64,000 nt of DNA, taken from assembly GCA_020747065.1 (NCBI GenBank), contig JAGMVK010000015.1, forward strand, positions 496,001-560,000. Reading direction: 5' to 3'. The DNA comes from Cadophora sp. MPI-SDFR-AT-0126 (lineage: Eukaryota; Ascomycota; Leotiomycetes; Helotiales; Ploettnerulaceae). Both the position numbers and the translations under genes were made by a program. This document shows, in pieces, positions 1 to 10,868 of this stretch (position 1 is the first letter of the stretch; the number at the start of each line of letters is the position of its first letter). The notes beneath the pieces are model-generated. The model made no database searches, was not told the origin of the DNA, and saw only the letters and a list, made by a program, of their open reading frames with translations.

Positions 1-2707
1 AGCGTCGGATACAGCAGATATATGAGCAGGATGAAAGAAAATCCGATTTCTGGGTCCTCCAAGAACTACATCATCGTGGCATGGATGAAGATCTTCACTT
101 TAAGTAGACTGTGAGATGTCTCGAAAGGATGCAACACTAGACCGCTCTCAGTACGGACATTGCGCTTCGGATCCCCAACTCTGTGCATGTATTGTCACCT
201 CACACATACCCAGTAGGGGGGTTTGGGAACACGAGGATGGGATCCCGTACCATGGACAGCCCCAGCCGACATGTGAAGATCTTAGCCTGTACCGCGATAC
301 CAGCTGCACATCCTTTACATTACATTGCATTTCCAGCATGCAACAGACCACGTTCGATCTCGACTCCCGCGTGATGCTCCTGTTCATCTATCCAACCCAG
401 TTCATTCCTTATATTCCAATGAGAATAGAGTGGTAATATGTGAGCGCTTTCAACGCATCGGACTAGCAGCCTCGAAATTCTCGTACCATGGTTGGGTATA
501 TGTGCGTCCATTAGCCGTGCACCGGAGAACCAGAGAACCAGAGAAACCAGACAACAAACCTGGTCGCGCATCCACGCATGCAGAGCCGACGCCCCGTTAC
601 AGTCAGACTGGGCTCACAAACACATACATGCATAACGTACATTGGTTGAGTATGATCAAAGAGCCAGCATGCCCAGCCAGGTGGCTTATTTTCACGTACC
701 ATTTTGACTGTCATAAATTTCCCGACAAGACAACTCCCGGACGATCAGAATCGAATGTAACCTGCGATCTGATCATGTAGACGAGGGTAGGTGAGTGACA
801 TTCAGCAGCCATCCGTCGTTTAGCTCCACCAACCAACAGACGCATGCAGCGCCCGAATTCGAATAGCAAGCATGCGATAAATGCTGTTTTCAGCGACTTC
901 TGAAGTCCGGAGCTCGCTTGAACAGCTCGATGGAACCATGTTATTTTATTGGTTCTGTTTCAGCGAACCGGACATTCTTTGAAGCTTGTGAAGCCATATC
1001 CCTGTCAGATCTTTATCGGCACGATAATCACAGCTTGGCCAATGGCGTTGGGAGTCCCCAGCTGACGGCTAACAAACATGAAGATGCCTTCCAATCAGGC
1101 TTAAGGTTTCGGATAGGGTAGAGTTTTGATTCGTTGGTCGGCACTTGACGTGAGGCTGAGAAAGTTTGTTTATGTGGCGGGTTGCTGCTGGCTGTGGGCC
1201 CCGGTACACAGGATTGGCAAGGAGGCGTCGTTGAGCATTTAAAAAATCCTCTTCTTGGTTCTCACAGATGACCAGATAATTCTATGTATGAATTACAGAA
1301 GCACTCCCTCAGCAATCGATGCCAAAATGCGCGTCCATCTTTATTTTCTCTCCCTCGCTTATTTAGCAGCCAGCTCCGTCCCTTGCTATACCATCCCGTC
1401 CTCACATATAAACCCATTTAGCCTCAATCACTCACCTCCCTACCCATAATTCAATCTTGCACTTTTACTCTCCAGAAATAGAAACGACAATCAAATATAT
1501 AAAAACAAGCAGGCTTCCCCACACTGCACTGTCGATTCTCCACTCAACGAACCCGCGATCGGGACTTGGCTGCTTGGTAACACCCCGGTCTCCCGAATTT
1601 TAGACCTTGGTTGCGTGATGCGAGCTGCCTGAATACACATCGACTGACTCTATTATATTACTTACCCAATGTCAATATCAAAATTGATCTGTGCACAGTT
1701 CAATAAGGCCAGCCTAAATATAGTTAATGGGTGTGTGCAGGGGCTTGACTTGAGTCTACGGCGTAAATAAACCACAATTATTGAGTCAGCAATACAAATA
1801 AATCTACAAATGTACATCTCTCACAAAACAAGGCACGTTTTTAAAGCTATCCGAAGATATTATTTTTACTCGCGGACTGAGCGAGCTTACTTACATTCAA
1901 TAAACGAGGAACCGCGCGCAGACCAGTACCAATCTATACAGTGGGACGGAGTACAGTACATTCCGATGATGGGTGAGAGAAGCGGGAACTTCCCGAAAAA
2001 TTCAAGCGACAGACACTAGCACGATATTCCGCTCCGCCCTGACCGCATTGCTTGCTATTTGCCCAAAATGTTAGTTGTGAGGAGCGAGCCTGGTATTATC
2101 TTCGAAAGCCTATTTTGAAACGAGGAAAGGGACAGAGGCGCCTATCGGCTTACCCGAAACACCCGAAGCCGAAGTATCCAACCAGAAAGGGGATACGAGA
2201 GAAGGGTCGGGGAGGATGTTTTCATGGCGTTTGGGGGAGTCCGGTCTGACATGTGTGTGGGTTTTGATTGAGTAGGTTTGAGGTGGGAAACTAGGAATGA
2301 GATGCAATCAGGCGCATATTTATTACATGGATCTTGGCAGCAGCTCGGCAAGCGGTTATGAGGGGTGTTGTAAATGGGATCGAGTGATTTTGATAGGAAA
2401 TGGAATAAAAAGGGTATCTAACTACCAGCCCTACGCTAGCTCCCTAGCTAGATTATCGAAATGAAGGATTTTCTCGCACGCTTGCTGCCTTTCGAGACAG
2501 AACCAGACCAGATTTTGACTTGGCTTGGCTGGTCACTTTCCTCTTCTCCTCTAGCATTTATTCACTGACATCCTCCCATCTAATCATCTCACCGAAATGG
2601 AAGACGCGTTGACGGTACAATCCAACACTGTACTGCCATATCTGCACCACAGCACCGTCTACTGTACTGTAATCACTCTTCCCCGTCTGGTCCTAGAAAA
2701 GAGAAAT
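1..2707. other. Intergenic, no supported gene
   Basis: No open frame here shows family resemblance, coding-like extent or convincing splice signals. A 40-residue frame at 1327-1449 starts with a hydrophobic leader but is AT/pyrimidine-rich and unsupported. The right end (about 2400-2700) probably contains the 3' UTR of the neighbouring transporter. I see no terminal repeats or tRNA. Confidence 0.6.
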
Positions 2708-5123
2708 CTACGCCTCGAGGACATCCTCATCGCTACCGCTATCGGCCTTCTCGATGATCGGCACCGGCTTGGGGAGGCCCTTCTTGCGGAGGATGCTCGT
2801 CTTGAGGAAGTACGGTAGTTGGACCTTGAGTTCGTAGCCGAGGAAGGTCTTCGTTGGGACGGAGAAAACTTCTGTGGTGATGTGTGAGTAAGGCACGTTG
2901 TGGCAAGGGAGACAGAGAGGGTAAATGAAGGGTTAGGATAGTGTAGGACAGGTTGACATACGATCCAGTTCCTCGAGAGTGAGCTGTTTGGTTTCTCTCA
3001 CGAAAGCGAAGATCATGAACCAGGCTATGAGATTGAGTCCTGCGTAGAAACCGAAGGCACCGGTTTGTGTCATGACGGTCCTCATGCGAGGGAATGTCAA
3101 ACTGAGAACACCAGCTAGAATATCGATTAGCAGACTACACCAGAAAACGGGGCGAGGTTTCCTTACCGAATGTGTTGTTGACGCACACAGCCCAGGCCAT
3201 ACCTTGCTCACGCTGAATCGTTGGGAAAACTTCAGCAGAGTACTGGAATGCAACTGGTCCTTCTCCCATAGCTGTCATTCGTGTTAGCATTGTATCAATT
3301 CGAATGAAAAGCGTTGAGGGCTTTACGTACAGTATGCGATTGTGAATAGATACACGAATCTGGAACATGTCAGTAGGGGTTTCTCATTGAAAGTTTTCGG
3401 GCAAACCTACAAGACAACTGGGCCAATCCTTTGAGCCCGGGGTACGTCCGCGTCGTTGTTGAGAAGAGATAGACCAGCAGCAAGTAAGAAAACACACATG
3501 AGGGGGAATGTCTTTTCTGGGTGTTAGTCATGTCCATGGAAGCTGGCAAAAGAGGCACTTACAATCAAACAGAGCTTTCTTCGGCCCTTGGTGTCGATAA
3601 GGAATAGAGTGGGGATGGTGAAAACGACTTGAACAGCTCCGTATCCGAGAGAGGCATACAAAGCTTGAGTGTCAGTGTAGCCAGCTTCGCTGAAGATGGT
3701 CGAACTGTAGAAGGAAATGACTGGACAAAAATTAGCCTCAGGCCTGGTGACGGCTGCCATGCCACCTACTGTTGATACCGCACATCTGTTGGGCCAGCAT
3801 GACGGTCGAAGCACCATAGTTTGCTCTTCTGATTCTAGGAATGCGGAAGCAGTCGGCCATACGAGCGAAGTATCCAAGTCCACCAGCAACCTTCATCTCC
3901 TCCAAGTAGATGACGTAAGAATAGTAGTAGTCTCTCGCACCAATGATGGGATGAGCACGAAGCTTAACCATCGATTCAAATCCTTGGCGGATCTTACCGT
4001 GCTTCATAAGCCATCTGGGAGACTCCGGGCAGAAGAAGATTCCACAGCCGAGGATAAAGGAAGGAATGAAAGCTGAGCCGAGTTGAAGACGCCAAGCAAT
4101 GCGGCCAGTATCTTTGACAATGACATTGGCGCAGAAACCCAGGAAAATACCTTGGAATGGTGGTTAGAATGAAATCACGTATCTGGAATAAGATGACTTA
4201 CCAGCGACCACCCAAAGCTGCCAAAACATTACGAGCGCGCCCCGAATTCTAGCAGGAGCCATCTCAGCGGAATAGATAGGGACTGTTGCGTTCTTCGCAC
4301 CGATTCCGATGCCCATAATGAAGCGTGCAGCGAATAATTCTTGCCATGACTTGGCGAATCCAGACCAGATTGGAGTCGCTGTAAGACAGAGAGCAGTGAC
4401 GAAGATTTCTCCTCGTCGACCTAGGTAGTGATTGAGAGGATCAACGATGAAAGCACCGCTGCAACGGGGTCAGCGCGTGGTCTAAGGGTCCAGGCGGAAA
4501 GGCATCTCCAACTTACATGAGACCGGCAGTCAGGAAAATGATAGCGTTGACAATTCCCACGATCCACTCGTCACTTCCCTTACCATCGATTCCGAACTCT
4601 TCATGGAAAGACAAATTGGCTCCATTAGAACCCGTTTGATCCCATCCTTGAGTTGCAGCTCCGACGGCACACAGCGAGATTGAATACCACAGCATCTTCG
4701 ATCCATGCCACTTGTGATCTCTCTCGTAGATCAGAGCCGCGCGCTCATCTTCCTTGAGCTCGTTAACCATCTCGAATCTCTGGCCATCGCGTGCAACGAG
4801 CGCTGCTCGTCCGAAGAGGTCTGCGTGTTCGGGCATGCCATGCTCCTGGGCGAAAGCTTGGGCATTGGCGTATGTTGTCTCACGAGAGTAACGCTATGGA
4901 AGTGGATAGTTAGCACTGTGGAGGCCAATCGAAGGGAGATATTGGAATTGCTTGAGAAGCTTACCTTCAACGGGTTCTCGACAATGTTGAGCGCAACTGA
5001 TGCGCGACGTCCACCACCACTGGCATCGTGGGTTTCTGGTGGGGAGTATGTTGGCTTCTCGCCCTCGAGATGAGAGGTGTTGACAGTGTCGCCTGCCTCT
5101 GTGGAAGAAGCCTTTTCAGACAT
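2708..5123 (-). CDS. MFS sugar transporter (SP family), ten exons
   Basis: Predicted plasma-membrane sugar:H+ symporter of the major facilitator superfamily, about 627 aa. Exons by eye: 5123-4965, 4893-4517, 4458-4202, 4150-3770, 3720-3563, 3511-3411, 3359-3331, 3271-3167, 3114-2962 and 2871-2708; all phases close. Family signs are [14 protein letters not shown] before TM2, the D-x-x-x-R-R-G type loop ([12 protein letters not shown]), [12 protein letters not shown] after TM6, QQMCGIN at TM7, DTKGRRKL, and the C-terminal [18 protein letters not shown]. The roughly 95-residue cytosolic N-terminus, serine- and glycine-rich, precedes TM1. The start is the first ATG of an open frame that begins a typical hydrophilic leader. 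A 29-nt exon (3331-3359) is unusually small. Substrate cannot be read from sequence; hexose, disaccharide or quinate are all possible. Confidence 0.93.
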
Positions 5124-7234
5124 GGTGTATGCGATTGCTGTTGTTGTCGCGATCTATCGCCAGGAAAAGCCAATTGTACTCTAGAAGTCCAGCAGATTCG
5201 TGTCCAAGTCCAACGAAGTCTTGGGGAATGGGGAGAAGCAAATCTGACAGGAGGGACGAGGCGCCAAACATATATTCTGGAGCAATTGAGGAGAAACAGC
5301 GGAGCGACAAGAGAAAATAAGGATCTAGTGCTCACTTCTCCACACCTCGCCCAACATCAGTTCTGGGCAGTCCTTGACGGTCCCAGTTCAGAATGCAGTT
5401 CATCTCCATCTCGAGTTTGATTCACGTCATTCAACATGACAATAGTGGAGCATCTCAGCAATACACACCCTGTCCCTCCGTTCAGCCAAGTCACGCCAGG
5501 GAAACGCCAGGAAGGAGACCCCGCAGCCACTGCCAGCCCCCCACGCATTAGTGCTACATCTCACTGGTTGCTTAAGGACAAGATCAACAGATCGGCGGCT
5601 CGCTAAATGCGTCGTCCCCCAGCTCATCGCAACGTTTCGATGGTGGGCCAAGGCTCTCGGGGTACGGGGTATGTACCTAACCAACGAATAGTTCTGCTGC
5701 AATTGTGAGATTGAACCCATAAATCTGACGTGAAAACAAGAAAGAGATCAGCAAGGAGGTTTTCAAGGTGGTGTGATTGATGAGATGAGCGGGCGATAGC
5801 CCTGATCTTGACAAGTGACAGTAGTTCGTTGGTCCTGGCTGATGCTTGCTTGCACCACATGAAAAAAAACTCTAGTGCCAAGTTGAAACACAGACAGCGA
5901 AACGCATCTTTTCGGATCTATCGATCGAGTAATTTCTCAAATGCCACTAATGGTCACACTTTGAATTGGCGAAAAGTGTAAGGGGAAACGCTGCAAAGTT
6001 GGTGTGAAGTTGGTTCTGACCAGATAGAGTGATGAGAGGGATGAGGCACACTGAGTGAGGTATGCCGAGACCTGCAATCAGCGCCGCCAATTGCCGCTAT
6101 GCCGCCCGTCTGACCAGAGCGCCCCACAGAAACCTCCAACATCCCAGTGCTATCCACATTGCACAAACTCTTGAGTTCGTTCCCAGCACCCAATCATTGT
6201 GCTCGAGGACCCAGATAAAAGTCTTCGCGTGTCTAATTTCCGGTCCGATAGCGATACAGTACTATCCCCCCCCTAGCTTGAATGTTAAATGTGTAGAAAA
6301 TTGGACCTCGTGTGGGTAGTCTTCTAGGGTGTTCATCCAGTGAAATCCTTAGATTATAGCCACAGTCAGGGGGAAGAGGCTCTCTGGAATCTTCTACAAC
6401 CACCCGGGCCTTTACAACAGACCAGATTTTGTCCTGTGCTCTGAGGCTGGCAAGGCATCGACAAGGCCTTCCTACCAGTCACAGTAAGCTCTTCATGCCT
6501 CGGACCCATAAATTCCACATTTTAACATTCAAGCCAGGGGGGGGATAGTAGAGTACAGAGAGAGACAGGGTACAAATGCTGTTGCCTGAATTTTCTTGTG
6601 CTGCTTTGATTTGGCTGGTGGTTGGCCCACGGCCGAAACTTGGAGATCAAACCTTTTCTCCATGCGGAGTCTTGTAGACCGCCGGATTGCCAGGTCTGGG
6701 TTCGCCGGTATTCTCTCCGTCGTGACCTCGTTCTAGAATCGGTATCTGGGCACGAGTTTGAGGATTCGAAGAGTGGAGGGAGGCTTGAGGTGGCTCGATG
6801 CCCAGCGATTCTTCAGCGCTACCAAGGTACAAGTGTAGTTGCCTGATTTCTTGGTGCATGGTAATGCATGTGGGAAGGATGAAATGCTAAATTAGTTACA
6901 TATTGTTTTGATATCAAAATCATTTCTGTTGCTTGGGTTTGCATTTGGAGCGGTGGGTTGTGAGGATCAGTCGGTTGTGGAATTCTAGAAGGCCTGGCTC
7001 ACGCCTGTGGCAGCCTTAGTACAAGTGATGCCGAAAAATTCGGGCATGTATTTGCTAGAGAGGACTCTTGGATATAATAGATATGATTGTAGGTGATTAG
7101 AAGGTTTTAGTTTATAGATAGGAGGGGCTTTGTTTTTTTAAAAAAAAAAAAAAACGCTGTAGAAAGCTCAAAACGAGTTTCCCTATTTTGATAGATAATA
7201 TAATACTAAATAAGCTAGTTTCTAACAAATCAAA
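5124..7234. other. Intergenic upstream of the transporter
   Basis: About 2.1 kb with no frame I can assign. It includes the promoter of the transporter just left of it. A 16-base A/T run lies near 7136-7154, immediately before the tRNA-derived repeat. I see no repeat ends or exon-like conservation. Confidence 0.5.
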
Positions 7235-7361
7235 GGCAACTTGGCTGAGTGGTTATAGCGATAGACTAGAATAACTCAGACAATCAGGCAAAAACTTGAT
7301 ATGTCTATTCTAGATTCATCTATTTCCTTCGGGAGCGTAGGTTCAAATCCTGCAGTTGTCG
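7235..7361 (+). tRNA. tRNA-Ser(AGA) with a 46-nt intron
   Basis: The acceptor stem pairs GGCAACT with AGTTGTC, and 7361 is the discriminator G. The D arm, a serine-type long variable arm (CCTTCGGGAG) and the T arm with B box GGTTCAAATCC are all present. The anticodon stem is ATAGA/TCTAT (7261-7265 and 7319-7323) with loop CTAGAA, giving anticodon AGA at 7268-7270. The likely intron is 7272-7317, inserted at the canonical site after position 37. Its 3' part contains TCTAG, which can pair with the CTAGA of the anticodon loop, as splicing endonuclease expects. The 3' flank is shared with two other loci in the window, so this may be a functional gene, the head of a SINE-like repeat, or both. Confidence 0.8.
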
Positions 7362-7660
7362 TACTTTTTGGCGCTGCCTTGTAGAATCAGAGCCCGGGAG
7401 AAACTTCGGGGACAAATTTTTGAGTCCCAGTTCTGGTGCCGCTCTTTCACCGCTATAATTTATTCTTATGCTCGTCGCCCGACACTGCGCCCCACCCTCC
7501 TCGCCTAGAGAAAAAGAATGATCGCCATGATTAGTTCCGCACTACTTGTTCATGTTTTTACGATCCTTCTTCTAAGTCCCGAAGAGCTGTATCCTATTTA
7601 TGTATTCTGGATATATTTACCGGCTTGGATCCTACCCCAGGTCTGAGAACGCTCAGGTAG
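7235..7660 (+). repeat. tRNA-Ser-derived SINE-like repeat, copy 1 (full head)
   Basis: The tRNA-Ser sequence is followed by a body of about 300 bp. The body recurs at 15.1-15.4 kb and in part at 25.6-25.8 kb. Shared blocks include CTTCGGGGACAAATTTTTGA, the AGTTCTGGTGCCG block, CCCCACCCTCCTCGC and GGAGCTGTATCC. A tRNA head with a conserved unrelated body is the layout of a Pol III-driven SINE. Copies 2 and 3 keep only the 3' part of the tRNA. The 3' end is set where similarity to copy 2 fades near 7660. Confidence 0.6.
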
Positions 7661-8687
7661 ATGGGGTGTGGCAGGGAAGAATAAGGAAGCGTAGAAGAGG
7701 AGGTTACGAGAGTGTTCCACACAAAGCATTATATATAGTAATACGCGGCTCAAGATGATGTCGTTGTATAATATGCGCATGTACTACAGACAGAATTTCA
7801 AGATGAGTTCATCATAAGAAAGCCCGCATTGCCAGACCTGAAGCCCTCTCGTCCTGGTAGTCCCCAAAGACCAGCAACCATACGTTTCCTCATGAGCTGG
7901 TGAGGAATTGCTCTATTGACTTGACTGTGTTCGAATGCAGAGAAGGGGGTTCCCATAGATGATGCATTACTCCTAGCCAGGGGCGAATCTGAGGTTCAGT
8001 AATTCGGCGGCCCATTGCCTTGCGTTTCGGAAACAGTAAGAATGGCCGAAGTTGCGTCATATTGCAAGTGGAACCTTCAAGGGGAAGCTGAGCTATCCAA
8101 ATGAACTGTACAGAGCATGGAATCCCATCGTGAAAAGTGGAAGTGGTCGTGATGGCAATGCTCTCATCTTGACCTTCTCCGAATTATTGAGACAAGCGCG
8201 TGCGCCTGACGCTCTACCGCAGGCTTTGCAGTGGAGCCTTCCCACGAACATACAAGATCAACTTGTACTGGTAGACTGACGCAGGATCAGTAAAAGTGAA
8301 GAGGTAAAGGAGCACAACCCACTCCGAAAAGATCAGGACCGCCGTTCTTACTTAAAGTTTAACAAAGTTTGAACCGCTGGGAAAGGTTGCAGAGAGAGGG
8401 CCAACGTGAAGCACGGCCAGAAGCTTCCGCTTCAGCTTCGAAATTATTGGAAGAGGGTGAAGACAGAGGGACGGCGACATGTCGTTGATGGATTGGGGGT
8501 GGGGTGTGAGGGAGCAAGTGACAAGTTGCGACTTGCAGGCTTGGCGCGCTTACCCACAATGATCACAGTTTGCCAAGGATCAAGCTCCGCAAACATCACA
8601 GCACCACCGAAGGGATTGACTGGATGTCATCATTTATTAAAGTGAGATTAAGATCACGTTTATTTAAAGTTCTATTCTATTTTATAT
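7661..8687. other. Intergenic, no supported gene
   Basis: Two short frames (8052-8279 plus and 8406-8645 plus) have no recognisable motif and lack splice support. The right edge borders the 3' end of the disrupted gene. Confidence 0.5.
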
Positions 8688-9123
8688 CTACTTAATAAGC
8701 ACTCTTCTACGCTTCAGGGATGGGTTGTTCTCCCGACGGCCCATCTTTATGAAGACGCCCTCATCGAGAGCCATAGTTTCGTGTCCTCTTAACTTCACCC
8801 TCTCACGATCCAAGCCGAAAGCTACTTTGACAAAGAGAGTATTACACAACTCTGCGAACTTTCGCTAGAGGTTAGCCATTGTCCCCATCGGAGTCTGTTG
8901 TGACTGTTCTATAGAACTCGATCCCAGGTGAGGTGATAGGGGGGACTCCTTAGCTACTTGCTCGGCCCCGGATGTCTCTATCAGTAGCTTTAGCGGATTT
9001 CTCAGGGCTTGAATTTACTATAGCGGTTCCGGTTGTGTAGGCCCATGCCAAACTTTAGCATTTCGCATAGCTTAGTCGGACTTTTCCATGAACTCCATGA
9101 TTGCTATTCTAGGATAATATATA

Positions 9124-9176
9124 ACGTCTAACCCCCCCCCCCCCCCTTCCGGCCACCCTTTACACCAAAAAACGCG
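9124..9176 (+). repeat. Left terminal inverted repeat
   Basis: ACGTCTAACC, a 16-base C run, then TTCCGGCCACCCTTTACACC and AAAAAACGCG. It matches the reverse complement of the right end, except that the right end has an extra unit. Confidence 0.85.
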
Positions 9177-9849
9177 ATTTTGAGGTATTAATAAAAACAC
9201 AACTAATTAATAATATTAAATACTTTTTTTATATTTACAATTCTTATACTTAAGTGATTAGATTTACGAAGCGATTTGTAATTTCCTTTGTAAATTATTA
9301 CGTAATCTTAAATCCTAGTTTTTACATACAAAAAACGTCAAAAATCACTTATAAATAGCTTTTTAATAGATAAATAAAAGTACTTGAAATTTATATAATA
9401 GAAGGTTTATATATAAATCTAAAGTTTTAGAAAGTTTTAATAGAAATGTATTAGTAGTTATTTTTTAATTAAGTAATTAATTTCTCTCATATAAATATTT
9501 TATATAGGACTTGATAATTTACTTAATTATAAAATTACTATTAATAGAATTTTCTTTAAACTTAGAAATCGTAAGGTTATATATGAAATATAACTTTATT
9601 AAAAGTTTTAAAAAAAACTAATAATAATTACAAAAGTTATTAAAGAAATTTAAAAATTCGATTTTACACTAAATTTGTTAGCGAGAAATTTCTTTTACTT
9701 TAAATACTTAATTCGTAATATTACGTAATATGAAATTATTAACACTTCGGAATATTAAAGCCCAAGTAATAAATAATATAAATCTTTAATTTTAGGCTTT
9801 TTTTATTAATAAAAAATAAAGATATTAATTATTAAAAGTGACGAGTTTT

Positions 9850-9913
9850 TGCGTTTTTTGGTGTAAAAGGGTGGCCGGAAGGGGGGGGTGGCTGGAAGGG
9901 GGGGGTTAGACGT
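9850..9913 (-). repeat. Right terminal inverted repeat with internal duplication
   Basis: The reverse complement reads ACGTCTAACC, C-tract, TTCCAGCCA, a second C-tract, TTCCGGCCACCCTTTTACACC. The C-tract plus TTCC(A/G)GCCA unit is duplicated compared with the left end. Confidence 0.8.
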
Positions 9914-10868
9914 TAGCTTGAAAGTCACGTAGCAAGTCGGGGTTGGCGCTATCTTCTACTAGCTTAACTTCACCATCGGGTAAGTTAAAACGCGAACGTC
10001 TATAGCAGTCGAGAGTTTTAGCTTTCTGGATAAGCTCCCTTTCTCGGGTTACTAGGTCAAAGATCAATTGAGCGTTATCAAACTTCGCAGCCGGACGCAG
10101 CGCCTCAACTGTCCCTGAGGCCTCGAGAAGCAGGTCATAATGATATATAAACTTCCTGCCTTAGGCTAGCCTGTCGACTTGAGGATCGTCTCTGCCATGA
10201 AAATAGGGATAAGCATGTGTAGGCTTCCCAGTTCGGACTACCGATTCAGCTCGTACATTGGCGTCATCGAGAAAGGGACGAAGGCGTGTAGTTTTTACAT
10301 GCCCATTGTCGAAACCCGGGAGGTTATGCGTGTGTGTTGACTTTCGACCTTGAGCAACTCGAGCATTGGCTCCATTGGTGAATAGATGACCATGAGTGTG
10401 TGTAGATTTTCCATCTTGAAGTACCGATTCGACTTCATCATTGGGTTGGTCGATGTGAGAAGGGCGATGATACGGGAATCTGGCTTGTTGGTCTTCGTCA
10501 TGCGCTACCAGATCATTCTCAAAGAATCGCAGGATAGATGTACCTTCAAGATCTCGAACGTCAAAGGTGACCTGGCATCCGACTTGTCCGGGGCTTAACT
10601 AGCATACGATATGACTTACTAGGCCCCTCTCCGTCCCAAAGGATACGCGGAACAAGGTAAATATATAAGCCTCAATAACTAGTAACCAGAGCCTGCCTTC
10701 ATCGTCGGTATTATTATCGAGTCCTGGCCAGTATTTAACGAAACCGTTAAGATCCGTCACAGCTTCAAAGACTATGTTAGGATTGCTCACGGCGACGAGC
10801 AGGACTCTGAGACCTAGCAATAGTTGTTTAGTGAATTAAACAAGGAGCTCACAGCTGATACGAGGCAT

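Larger units (their letters stand above)
9124..9913. mobile_element. 790-bp TA-flanked inverted-repeat element (mariner/Fot1-like MITE)
   Basis: Ends are ACGTCTAACC... and ...GGTTAGACGT, flanked on both sides by TA (9122-9123 and 9914-9915), the target duplication of Tc1/mariner/pogo-type elements. The inverted repeats run about 55 bp: a C-tract, TTCCGGCCACCCTTT(T)ACACC and a run into AAAAAACGCG. The right arm carries one extra copy of the C-tract-TTCCAGCCA unit. The interior is extremely AT-rich and has no transposase frame, so this is a non-autonomous or RIP-degraded copy. It sits inside an exon of the minus-strand gene. Confidence 0.85.
8688..10868 (-). pseudogene. Unknown 450-codon gene, six nonsense codons, split by transposon
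   Basis: Read on the minus strand from ATG 10868 (MPRIS...), with one 39-nt GT-AG intron near 10815-10853. The frame runs to a stop at 8688. Leaving out the 790-bp transposon and one TA gives exactly 1350 nt (450 codons) in one frame. In-frame stops start at 10599, 10161, 9072, 9018, 9015 and 8865. All six are TAA or TAG, and each could come from CAA/CAG (Gln) by CpA to TpA change, the RIP signature. The protein has a repeated motif: GKSTHTH, GRKSTHTH, GKPTHAY and, after a stop, GRKFIYH. It ends in a basic KRRRVLIK. I do not recognise the family. It is not functional as it stands; expression of a shorter N-terminal product is possible but unsupported. Confidence 0.7.

Noticed and set aside
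1327..1449. 40-residue frame starting with a signal-peptide-like leader (MRVHLYFLSLAYLAASSV)
   Set aside because: Too short, no splice or context support, composition typical of pyrimidine-rich promoter DNA.
9177..9849. Possible hidden transposase in the transposon interior
   Set aside because: Interior is extremely AT-rich with stops in all frames and no catalytic motif.
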